This document shows, in pieces, positions 28,853 to 36,787 of a stretch of DNA of 64,000 nucleotides. The position numbers were made by a program, and so were the translations under genes. Below the pieces are notes generated by a model. It was not told the origin of the DNA and did no database searches. It saw only the letters and a list, made by a program, of their open reading frames with translations. Each line of letters starts with the position of its first letter. Positions within the stretch are counted from its first letter, which is position 1. Origin of the DNA: Amylibacter marinus (GTDB lineage: Bacteria > Pseudomonadota > Alphaproteobacteria > Rhodobacterales > Rhodobacteraceae); contig NZ_BSNN01000002.1 in the NCBI RefSeq assembly GCF_030160015.1, positions 868,001-932,000 on the forward strand, written 5' to 3'.

Positions 28853-29331
28853 CACGCCCCCCCCCCTGGAAACGATGTACATACGCCACCCAAACAAATG
28901 CTGTCAGGATCACAACAATCCGCAACAGATGCACAGCCAAAGACGCCATCCCCAATACAGCTCATGGCCTGTGCCGCTGCGGGTACAGCCATGCTTAGAA
29001 CACTGGGCGCTGCGATGGCCGCCACACGTGCGCCACCGATCAACTGGCCAAAGACTTCGCGCCGAGTTGGCCCCGCAGATATAAATTCCTGTTGCAACAA
29101 ACCAGCCTGACCGATTTGGCCCAAGGCCACCTCTACGCTGGCCATATCTTGGGCAAGGCTCTGTTCCAAGATTGCATCCACATCATGGGCCCCATCGCAT
29201 AAATCCCAAACCGACCCGGCCACAGCATTCAGGCAGGTTGCCGAATGGTTGTCCAGATCATAGATCATGGTTTCATCTTTCAACTTTTTTACGATAACAC
29301 CTTCGGTGCGGTGCGCTGGATAAATGCTCAT
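28852..29331 (-). CDS. PqqD-domain protein with Tat-like segment and six-cysteine knottin-like tail (candidate peptide precursor)
   Basis: 159 residues from the ATG at 29331, which follows AAGGGG; an upstream extension to 29433 has no ribosome site. Residues about 8-85 match the PqqD fold (GVIVKKLKDETMIYDLD, LNAVAGSVWDLCDG), the small winged-helix domain that binds RiPP leader peptides. Residues 89-94 read TRREVF, then a hydrophobic stretch to 122 ending AAAQA, like a twin-arginine signal with an Ala-x-Ala site. The last 37 residues hold Cys125, 133, 139, 140, 146 and 151, spaced C-x7-C-x5-CC-x5-C-x4-C, and end FPGGGA. I read it as a fused chaperone and precursor; function is not established. 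Confidence 0.85.
   Translation of the reverse strand: MSIYPAHRTEGVIVKKLKDETMIYDLDNHSATCLNAVAGSVWDLCDGAHDVDAILEQSLAQDMASVEVALGQIGQAGLLQQEFISAGPTRREVFGQLIGGARVAAIAAPSVLSMAVPAAAQAMSCIGDGVFGCASVADCCDPDSICLGGVCTSFPGGGA
28857..28866 (-). repeat. Ten-base G homopolymer at the 3' end of the Cys-rich precursor gene
   Basis: Ten consecutive C on the plus strand encode Gly-Gly-Gly plus the first base of the final Ala codon. A one-base slip would change the C-terminus: loss of one G gives Arg-Asp then stop, gain of one gives a short Val-Ile-Asp-Leu extension. Such tracts can be hypermutable, and are also prone to sequencing error. Confidence 0.9.
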
Positions 29332-29448
29332 TGGAAATCCCCTTTTACCATGGAGGAATAGATAGCATTTTAGAAAAAATTTCAAGCGATCTAGACGCGA
29401 CAGCGCCAAAAAACACCAATTATCGCAAGCCAAGGTAAAATGAGTTGG

Positions 29449-29730
29449 TTAAATACCCCGGATTTTGCTGCTGTTTGCAGGTTTTTGCACCTGTGTTCCA
29501 GGAAACTTAGTGCTGTGCGCGCTCATAAACAATCCATCCAAATCATAATGTAGGCCAAATAGATTTGCTTTCTCATTCACATCTTTTTTAAGGGTGCGCT
29601 TGGCCTGACGGCGCGCCCAAAAACCGGCCATCCCACCTTGACCTGCATAGGTCTTATTTATTCTTTTGATTTTCTCCAGATTTTCGGCATGAAATTTTTG
29701 AAAATCTTCTTCGGTATTTATCCCAAACAT
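29449..29730 (-). CDS. Hypothetical 93-aa protein upstream of the Cys-rich precursor
   Basis: Not recognised. The ATG at 29730 is preceded by a GGGGG ribosome site at 5-nt spacing. The protein is charged, mostly helical at first (EEDFQKFHAENLEKIKRINK), then has a Gly-rich turn and a basic patch (FWARRQAKRTLKKD); it has no Cys and no membrane segment. It lies in a markedly AT-rich stretch, 117 bp upstream of the PqqD-fusion gene and on the same strand, so it may be the first gene of that cluster. It could instead be an unrelated small gene. Confidence 0.6.
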   Translation of the reverse strand: MFGINTEEDFQKFHAENLEKIKRINKTYAGQGGMAGFWARRQAKRTLKKDVNEKANLFGLHYDLDGLFMSAHSTKFPGTQVQKPANSSKIRGI

Positions 29731-29784
29731 TAAACCCCCGTATAAGCAAATTGTAACAATATATTTTAGGCACGAACCCAGATT

Positions 29785-29813
29785 AATGGCGAATAGATAT
29801 ATGTAATTGTCAA
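29785..29813 (-). promoter_or_regulatory. Candidate sigma-70 promoter for the peptide cluster
   Basis: The AT-rich gap 29731-29873 contains a perfect TTGACA on the minus strand at 29808-29813. The region 17 nt downstream (GCCATT, extending into TAAT) is only a weak match to a -10 box, as is common in this group. It is placed correctly to drive the genes from 29730 leftwards. Confidence 0.3.
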
Positions 29814-29873
29814 AATTCGCAAATAATTAGCTAGAAATTGCACGATTATCTTAATGAACGGTTAATATTCAAC

Positions 29874-30962
29874 CTAAGGGGCAGGACACGCAAAAACAAA
29901 ACATCTATCGCGACGTACAGACAGCCATAATGGCGTCCCCGGCTTGGGTAAAAACACCCCGGGTACCAATACATGCATCAGCACATCCTCGTAATCCATC
30001 GCAAATTCGACCAACGAGTTATGCCCAACGAATCGCGCACGCTCGACCACACCGCGCGCAGGGCTGCCCTCTTGCTGAGTGGGATTCGGGCCACGCCCAG
30101 CGCGATCAAAATCGATTTTTAGGTGCTGCGGGCGGATCACAATTTCTACTTCTGTGCCATTCTCCATGCCCGGGGTCAAAAACGCCCCAAAGGGCGTATT
30201 GGTTAGCGCCCCATCAACACGCCCTGAGATGACATTAACATCCGAGAAAAATTCCGCCGCCTTGCGATCCACTGGTGCGTGATAAATATTATACGGCGCA
30301 CCCACCTGCACAATGCGACCTCGACGCATTAGCGCGATCTGATCTGCCATGCGCATGGCCTCTTCGGGCTCGTGGGTCACCAACAGCACCGCTGTGCCCT
30401 CTTCGCGGAGCATATCCAACGTGCTGTCGCGCACCGCATCACGCAGGCGGTTATCCAAGCCAGAAAACGGCTCGTCCATCAACAAAACCTTGGGGCTGGG
30501 AGCCAATGCACGGGCAAGCGCCACACGCTGTTGCTCGCCACCCGACAGCTGATGCGGATAGGCGGATGCAAATTTCTGCATGCCGACGCGCTCTAACATC
30601 CGGCGCACTCGCGCGGCCTTGACGTTCTTGTCCCCTGTCAGACCAAAGCCCACATTCTGGGCCACATCCAAATGCGGGAACAATGCGAAATCCTGAAACA
30701 TCAGGCCGATACCGCGCTTTTCCGGGGGAAGATGATGCGTGGCGTCGGAAACACAGCCCCCCGCCACATAAACCGCGCCCGCGTCTTGCTGATCGACCCC
30801 GGCCGCTATGCGCAATGTTGTAGACTTTCCGCATCCTGACGGCCCCAGCAGACATGTAACCTCACCCGCGTTCAAAGTCAGGCTTAGTTCATCAACCACG
30901 CGCCGCCGATCAAAGCTGCGCGAAATTTGCCGAAGCTCTAGTTGTGTTTCAGGATCCGCCAC
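29874..30962 (-). CDS. ABC transporter ATP-binding protein, PotA/FbpC-like, without partner permease nearby
   Basis: 362 residues. Walker A GPSGCGKST (about 39-47), Q-loop MFQDFALFPHLD, signature LSGGEQQRVALARAL, Walker B VLLMDEPFSGLD and switch His in LVTHEPEEAMRMAD. The C-terminal about 120 residues form a TOBE-type regulatory domain, as in importers of iron(III), thiamine, polyamine or phosphonate type. No binding protein or permease gene lies on either side, so it is orphaned here. Substrate cannot be named. Confidence 0.88.
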   Translation of the reverse strand: MADPETQLELRQISRSFDRRRVVDELSLTLNAGEVTCLLGPSGCGKSTTLRIAAGVDQQDAGAVYVAGGCVSDATHHLPPEKRGIGLMFQDFALFPHLDVAQNVGFGLTGDKNVKAARVRRMLERVGMQKFASAYPHQLSGGEQQRVALARALAPSPKVLLMDEPFSGLDNRLRDAVRDSTLDMLREEGTAVLLVTHEPEEAMRMADQIALMRRGRIVQVGAPYNIYHAPVDRKAAEFFSDVNVISGRVDGALTNTPFGAFLTPGMENGTEVEIVIRPQHLKIDFDRAGRGPNPTQQEGSPARGVVERARFVGHNSLVEFAMDYEDVLMHVLVPGVFLPKPGTPLWLSVRRDRCFVFACPAP

Positions 30963-31046
30963 GCGTACCTATCCAAGTAAATCAATCAGGTTTGCGTCGC
31001 CATAACAGCCTATGCGCAAAATGCCAAGCATTCTGCGCACTGTTCC

Positions 31047-32444
31047 CTAGGCCCGAGATGATCTACCTTGTTGCATAGCACCTATGATACAAGCGGCAAA
31101 CCCGATCGCCAGCACATAAATGCAAATGCTGAGCAACTGGTCATATTTGTGAGCACCGCTGATTATCTCGGATACAAATTCAACCCCGCGATACATATAG
31201 GCCATAGCCCCGACGATCGCCGCGGCCCACGCCACCAAATAGGACCAAAGAGGCAAACGATAGCCCATAAAAGACACCGCCATCACTGGCGTCAAGAACA
31301 TGCTGGCAGTTCCAGTTACAGCCACCGCATCAAACAGGGTCTTGTTTGGGAACAATGTTAGCAATAGCCCCCCCAGCATAAAGGCCACCATAACCCAGCG
31401 CCCATTTTTAACACTACGCCCTAGCGCCCCAACCTCATCCACCACCAAGCGCGCAGCGGATGCCAAGGCGCTGTCTAATGTAGAAACAGCCGAAACCAAG
31501 AGCGATGCCATCAGCAGGAAATATACGCCACTGCCAAACATCCCCTGCCATGTACCCAAAATCTGGTTTTCATATTCCGCCCCAATCAGCCCAGCCTGAA
31601 TCCCAAACAGACCAAAGCCCATGATGCAAATCACAGATAGTACAAACGCCCAAACGAAGCTCTGCTTGGTGCGCGCAGGTGAGGCGATGAATCCTCGGTC
31701 CATCATCACCGGATCATGGGCGGGATAGGACAAGACCTGCAACAAGGCCACCACCACCAATACCCAGCCGGGGCGCGCCCCCTGATCGTGCACACCCTGT
31801 GCGGAGAAAACGGCGCTAAAGGAAAAATCAGCACTGCTAATCATAACGCCAAGTGCCACGGCGAAGACCCCCAAGAAAACCACCATCTGTAAGACATCGG
31901 TTTTAAGGCTGGCCAACAACCCTCCCCGGGCCGAATACAGCAGGCCAATCAGGGCCAAGGCAATGATTGATACGGTCTTTGCGACCGCGACCTCTGGAAA
32001 AGCCGCTGAAAAAATAAGCCCCACAACAATAAGGTTTGCAAAAACCTCTGACAACAAACGCAATCCGACTACCAGATTATAGGTTATATGCCCGGTCACA
32101 CCGAAACGCGCGCCCAGCCATTCCTGTACCGATCCGGCATTGTCCTGCCGCAGTCGTGCAACAATATAACCGCCAGTCAAAAAGCTTAGATAATAGGCCG
32201 TATAGGCCAAGGTACCGGCAAATCCGTAAAAGTACCCCAAAATGGCGGAATTCATCAGCGAGCGTGCGAAAATCCATGTGGTAACCTGACTAAGAACCAG
32301 CGTTAGAAGCGCTGGTTCGTGGCCCAAAGACGCCCCTGAGAAGAACCCCTCGACGCTAGCCTGCCCACGCGACAGGGCCAAGCTTCCCAAGCTAATAAGC
32401 GCAACAAAACCAACCAAGGCCCATGGGCTTGCTAATATTTCCAT
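31047..32444 (-). CDS. Sodium:solute symporter family protein
   Basis: 465 residues with about 13 hydrophobic segments, fitting the SSS fold. Characteristic stretches are WIFARSLMNSAILGYFYGFAG near TM1-2 and the sodium-site region SLLVSAVSTLDSALASAARLVVDEV (split here about 325-350). Members import proline, pantothenate, sugars, urea or organic acids with sodium; the substrate is not evident. It stands alone between the ABC ATPase and the Hint-domain gene. Confidence 0.88.
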   Translation of the reverse strand: MEILASPWALVGFVALISLGSLALSRGQASVEGFFSGASLGHEPALLTLVLSQVTTWIFARSLMNSAILGYFYGFAGTLAYTAYYLSFLTGGYIVARLRQDNAGSVQEWLGARFGVTGHITYNLVVGLRLLSEVFANLIVVGLIFSAAFPEVAVAKTVSIIALALIGLLYSARGGLLASLKTDVLQMVVFLGVFAVALGVMISSADFSFSAVFSAQGVHDQGARPGWVLVVVALLQVLSYPAHDPVMMDRGFIASPARTKQSFVWAFVLSVICIMGFGLFGIQAGLIGAEYENQILGTWQGMFGSGVYFLLMASLLVSAVSTLDSALASAARLVVDEVGALGRSVKNGRWVMVAFMLGGLLLTLFPNKTLFDAVAVTGTASMFLTPVMAVSFMGYRLPLWSYLVAWAAAIVGAMAYMYRGVEFVSEIISGAHKYDQLLSICIYVLAIGFAACIIGAMQQGRSSRA

Positions 32445-32517
32445 TTGATATCCCCTTACTTTTGCAAGGGTTTAACAAGAAACCAGCAAAATCAAACTAA
32501 CAGTTTTGTGAGGCCCG

Positions 32518-33654
32518 CTAAACTTCAAGAATACAGCTCTCTTTTACAGATAGGGATAGGCGTGCAGATGGGCCAAAACTTTCGCAATTATAGGCGAGAT
32601 CGGGGAAAAGAGTTAATACCTCTGTGCGGGCCGCATCATCTAAACCAGCCACCGACATATCTCCAGGCTGGAAACTCTCTGTGATCAACCCATCAGATGT
32701 GATCAATTGGTGCTGATCAAACAAAATGTGAATGTATTCCACCTGATCTACCTGCCAATCAACCTGTATACTGGTCTCGTTCAACAAACCCTTGGCAGGA
32801 GCCAACACTTGCATCTGCGCAAAGGCCAATTGCGTCATCGTATTCTCGATCATAATTCGATGCTGAGGCGAAACCAACATATCGCGGCGCGGCATTCCCG
32901 GGCCAAAGCTGTGTGCAGAAATGCGAACGGGGCGTAGATTGGGTTGTGCACGCAATCGCGAGCCTTCCAGTTTTTTATGCCCGATCCAGCGAATTTTCTG
33001 AAGGCCATTGTCCACAGTTTGAACAAAGTCTCCCACGTTCAGTGCCTCTACAGGTATCCCACCGCGGGGTGTATCGATCAAGGTTCCGGGTGTAAAACAA
33101 ACCACATCAAAGGACATATCAGTAATGCCGATGATCCCCGCGCTGTCATCCACAGGCCCGTTGCTCATAGTGATGATCAGGCTGGCAACTGGCCCAGCGA
33201 AAGAGACGAATACAGAATCATCTTCGCCGGATCCGTTAAACGCCGTCTCAGCGTTACCTGAGGCATTGACCGTATAAGTGTTCCCCGAAACCGAGGTATT
33301 TTGATAAGTTCCATCGACACTGGTGAATATAACCGCCACTGGGTTTCCGGCCAGATCAAAGGCCTGAATGTTGACCTCATCCGACCAACCGCCAGGGTTG
33401 CCATCCAAATCCATAATTTCGAAGGTTAGATTTTCGACATCCTCACCGAAACTTACATCCATTCCTTCTGGCACACCATCCTGCGCGCCTTGGCTATAAA
33501 CAAAACCGCTGGTGTTGAAGGTGCCGTTTGTGTCCGCGAAAAAAGTCATATCCGTCGTGGATACCGTAACCGTTGCGTCATGACCGCTTGCGGCATCCGT
33601 TACGGTGTTTGTCCCACCAGTTTCAAAAACTGTCCAATCCAATATCGCAACCAT
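32518..33654 (-). CDS. Hint-domain protein with N-terminal beta-rich domain
   Basis: 378 residues, no signal peptide. The N-terminal half (1-180) is Gly/Asp/Thr/Val-rich and beta-like. The Hint domain starts at CFTPGTLIDTPRGGIPVEAL (about 184-203) with an N-terminal Cys as in hedgehog/intein modules, continues QTVDNGLQKIRWIGHKKL, and includes LVSPQHRIMIEN. Proteins of this type are abundant in Rhodobacteraceae, often secreted by type I systems, with unknown function; autoprocessing at the Cys is plausible. The ATG follows GGAGAGCCC. Confidence 0.88.
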   Translation of the reverse strand: MVAILDWTVFETGGTNTVTDAASGHDATVTVSTTDMTFFADTNGTFNTSGFVYSQGAQDGVPEGMDVSFGEDVENLTFEIMDLDGNPGGWSDEVNIQAFDLAGNPVAVIFTSVDGTYQNTSVSGNTYTVNASGNAETAFNGSGEDDSVFVSFAGPVASLIITMSNGPVDDSAGIIGITDMSFDVVCFTPGTLIDTPRGGIPVEALNVGDFVQTVDNGLQKIRWIGHKKLEGSRLRAQPNLRPVRISAHSFGPGMPRRDMLVSPQHRIMIENTMTQLAFAQMQVLAPAKGLLNETSIQVDWQVDQVEYIHILFDQHQLITSDGLITESFQPGDMSVAGLDDAARTEVLTLFPDLAYNCESFGPSARLSLSVKESCILEV

Positions 33655-33843
33655 AGGGCTCTCCTTGTTCTCAATACATTTGGGCCATTTCTAATATAGG
33701 CACACCTGCATATCATTTAAGAATGCTAGCAAAATATCTTGCATTTTAATGTTCATCCATCATTAGCTATTTTCCTAAACAATCAGGCGCAACTAAGGTG
33801 CAAATGAGTCGATTATGGCTCAATTGAAAATTCAGGAGCCAAA

Positions 33844-34152
33844 ATGCCCGTTTTCCTAATACCGCGTGAAATCGCGCAAAACCACGCTCAGGCGCTAGAC
33901 GCCCTGCAGAACAGCGATGCCCTACAGCTACGTGACCCCGCGGATTTCCATATGACCCCGATGTATACCCCCGCCGATATGAAGGAATTTGGAATTAAGG
34001 ATCAACTTTCGTGGTTCGCCGTGGTCAAAGATGCAAAAAAATGGACAGATGCCCTACCTGAAACGGAAAACGCGCGGCGCAATTACCGCGCCCTGAATAA
34101 TCCCAAGGCTTTGGCGCGGATCGATCCATGGTATCAGGCCGCCCAAGACTAG
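33844..34152 (+). CDS. Hypothetical 102-aa protein
   Basis: Not recognised. The ATG is preceded by AGGAG at 6-nt spacing, which supports expression. The protein is soluble, with no signal or membrane helix, rich in Asp, Asn, Ala and Pro; motifs such as YTPADMKEFGIKDQLSWFAVV and Trp residues suggest a small folded domain. It stands alone, convergent with the SDR gene 25 bp away. Confidence 0.7.
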   Translation: MPVFLIPREIAQNHAQALDALQNSDALQLRDPADFHMTPMYTPADMKEFGIKDQLSWFAVVKDAKKWTDALPETENARRNYRALNNPKALARIDPWYQAAQD

Positions 34153-34177
34153 CAACGCCGCTGTGCATTGGCGCTAT

Positions 34178-34954
34178 CTATATCGTCGCCGAGATATACC
34201 CGCCATCCAGCAGAACATTTTGTCCGACAATAAAGCCCGCATGCTGGCTACATAAAAACGCACAAGTGTTGCCAAACTCCTCAACAGTACCATAGCGACC
34301 CGCTGGTATTGTCTCGCAGCGCGCGGCCTTGGCCTCGGCGACTGAAATATCAGCCTTCTCCGCGGCCGCCACATCCAATGATTCTGATCGGTTGGTGCTG
34401 TGCAGCCCGGGCAACAGATTATTTATGGTCACTCCGTGCTTGGCCACATCTCGACTGGTACCCGCAACATATCCTGTAAGCCCCGCGCGGGCAGAATTGC
34501 TTAGCCCAAGGATAGAACTAGGGCCCTTTACGAACTGGCTGGTGATATTCACCACACGGCCCCATTTGTTCTCTATCATACCGGGCAACAGTGCCTTCAT
34601 CAGCATAATCGGGGTTAGCATATTGCTGTCAATCGCGCTTATAAAATCCGTGCGTTCCCAATCCGACCAATGCCCAGGGGGCGGCCCACCGGCATTGGTA
34701 ACCAAAATATCCACCTGCCCCGCAGCATCCAAAACCGCGGTGCGTCCATCATCCGTGGTGACATCCCCTGCCACCGCAGTGACTGAAACGCCATGTTGTT
34801 CCAGAGCCTGACGCGCCTGTTCCAGCGGCCCTGAACTGCGCGCACAGATCACCAAATCAACTCCGGCCTTTGCCAGGGCCTGTGCACAACCAAACCCCAA
34901 CCCCTGAGACGAGGCCGATACCAACGCCCGCTTGCCGGCAATTCCTAAATCCAT
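34178..34954 (-). CDS. SDR-family protein lacking the usual Tyr-x3-Lys
   Basis: 258 residues with the Rossmann fold of short-chain dehydrogenases. The dinucleotide site reads VSASSQGLGFGCAQAL (about 12-27) and NAG occurs at about 88-90. The Ser region is VVNITSQ, but where classical members have Tyr-x3-Lys this protein has LSNSARAGLTGYVAG, so the usual catalytic pair is not in place. A subgroup of SDR proteins shares this SNSARAGLTG pattern. Activity cannot be assumed. Divergent from prfC over 178 bp. Confidence 0.88.
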   Translation of the reverse strand: MDLGIAGKRALVSASSQGLGFGCAQALAKAGVDLVICARSSGPLEQARQALEQHGVSVTAVAGDVTTDDGRTAVLDAAGQVDILVTNAGGPPPGHWSDWERTDFISAIDSNMLTPIMLMKALLPGMIENKWGRVVNITSQFVKGPSSILGLSNSARAGLTGYVAGTSRDVAKHGVTINNLLPGLHSTNRSESLDVAAAEKADISVAEAKAARCETIPAGRYGTVEEFGNTCAFLCSQHAGFIVGQNVLLDGGYISATI

Positions 34955-35132
34955 TGCAATCTTCCCATATTATAGCTGCCAATCACGCCACAATACCCTT
35001 AATCACACCGTGCTGCATAGGTGCAATTGCACCGACGCCCGAATTCCCGGCGCGCCAAGGTTTTTCATGCCTCCATACGCTATTGCCTCCGCCTTGCTTG
35101 CGCTTTATCCCTTCGCGCCCTATAGAACCCAC

Positions 35133-36740
35133 ATGTTAGATACAGAGCAAAATTCCCCCGTCCTGCCACCCGAGATTGATCGGCGCCGCACCTTCGCGAT
35201 TATCAGCCACCCCGATGCCGGTAAAACCACATTGACGGAAAAATTCTTGCTCTATGGTGGTGCCATTCAGATGGCCGGCCAGGTGCGCGCCAAGGGCCAG
35301 GCCCGCAACACGCGTTCAGATTTTATGCAGATGGAAAAAGATCGTGGAATTTCCGTATCGGCCTCCGCCATGTCCTTTGAGTTTCGCAATTTTTGGTTCA
35401 ACCTTGTTGATACTCCGGGTCACTCGGATTTTTCCGAAGATACCTATCGCACACTGACCGCTGTTGATGCTGCGGTTATGGTCATTGACGGTGCCAAAGG
35501 GATCGAAAGCCAGACCCGCAAGCTGTTCGAGGTGTGCCGAATGCGCGACATGCCAATCCTGACCTTTTGTAACAAAATGGATCGCGAAAGCCGCGATACA
35601 TTTGAAATAATTGACGAAATCCAAGAAAACCTTGCCATTGATGTCTGCCCCGCCAGTTGGCCCATTGGTGTTGGTCGCGATTTTCTGGGTTGCTATGATC
35701 TGTTAAATGACCGCCTAGAATTGATGGATCGCGCTGATCGAAATGTGGTGGGTGAAAGTGTTGAAATCAACGGGCTAGATGATCCGAAACTGGCCGAACA
35801 TGTGCCTGCTGAATTGCTGGAGCAATTCCTAGAAGAGGTCGAAATGGCCCGCGAATTGATGCCTAGTTTTGACCACCAAGCCTTTCTTGACGGCACACTT
35901 ACCCCGATCTGGTTTGGATCTGCGATCAATTCTTTCGGGGTTCAGGAACTGATGGATGGTATCGGTAATTTTGGCCCCAAGCCACAGGTTCGACCAGCCG
36001 ATACGCGCCCAATTGCGCCAGACGAACCCAAAGTCACAGGATTTGTATTCAAAGTTCAGGCCAATATGGATCCAAAACACCGCGACCGCATCGCTTTTGT
36101 GCGCCTGTGTTCTGGTCACTTTAGACGCGGCATGAAACTGACCCATGTAAGGACCAAAAAACCCATGGCAATCGCTTCGCCCATGCTGTTTTTGGCCAGT
36201 GATCGGGAACTGGCCGAGGAAGCATGGGCCGGTGATATCATTGGCATTCCAAACCATGGGCAATTGCGTATCGGTGATGCCCTAACCGAGGGCGAACAGC
36301 TGCGCTTTGCGGGCATCCCTTCCTTTGCCCCTGAGTTATTACAGTCGGTGCGTTCGACTGATCCAATGAAGGCCAAACATCTGGACAAGGCCCTAAATCA
36401 ATTCGCCGAAGAGGGGGCCGCCAAATTGTTTAAACCAGTCATCGGCGCTGGCTGGGTGATCGGCGTTGTCGGCGCCCTTCAGTTCGAGGTACTGGCCTCG
36501 CGCATCGAATTGGAATATGGCATCCCCGTGCGCTTTGAACCTTCCCAATTCACTTCGGCACGCTGGCTGACCGGCCCACAGGAAGATGTGGATAAATTCA
36601 TCGATATTAACAAGGGTCATATGGCGCTGGATCATGATGGTGATCCGGTATTCATGACCCGCCTGCAATGGGATATAGACCGCGTAGAGCGCGACTACCC
36701 CGCCCTATCCCTAAGCGCCACCAAGGAAATCCTGAGTTAA
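35133..36740 (+). CDS. prfC: Peptide chain release factor 3
   Basis: 535 residues from the ATG at 35133, the normal size for RF3; the open frame extends upstream to 34932 but gives no family-like sequence. It is a translational GTPase that recycles RF1/RF2 after termination. GTPase motifs: ISHPDAGKTTLTEK (about 27-40), DTPGHSDF and NKMDRE. The later region RSTDPMKAKHLDKALNQFAEEGAAKLF is typical of RF3. Confidence 0.96.
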   Translation: MLDTEQNSPVLPPEIDRRRTFAIISHPDAGKTTLTEKFLLYGGAIQMAGQVRAKGQARNTRSDFMQMEKDRGISVSASAMSFEFRNFWFNLVDTPGHSDFSEDTYRTLTAVDAAVMVIDGAKGIESQTRKLFEVCRMRDMPILTFCNKMDRESRDTFEIIDEIQENLAIDVCPASWPIGVGRDFLGCYDLLNDRLELMDRADRNVVGESVEINGLDDPKLAEHVPAELLEQFLEEVEMARELMPSFDHQAFLDGTLTPIWFGSAINSFGVQELMDGIGNFGPKPQVRPADTRPIAPDEPKVTGFVFKVQANMDPKHRDRIAFVRLCSGHFRRGMKLTHVRTKKPMAIASPMLFLASDRELAEEAWAGDIIGIPNHGQLRIGDALTEGEQLRFAGIPSFAPELLQSVRSTDPMKAKHLDKALNQFAEEGAAKLFKPVIGAGWVIGVVGALQFEVLASRIELEYGIPVRFEPSQFTSARWLTGPQEDVDKFIDINKGHMALDHDGDPVFMTRLQWDIDRVERDYPALSLSATKEILS

Positions 36741-36787
36741 ATCGATTTTTTTCCGACGGGAATGACGACGACATACGTTTCAAACAT

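Noticed and set aside
29143-29331. Internal start at Met63 giving a conventional N-terminal Tat signal
   Set aside because: No convincing ribosome site upstream of that ATG; the PqqD portion reads as a genuine domain in the same frame.
29332-29433. Upstream extension of the PqqD-fusion protein
   Set aside because: No ribosome site before it, and the ATG at 29331 has AAGGGG and yields a normal PqqD N-terminus.
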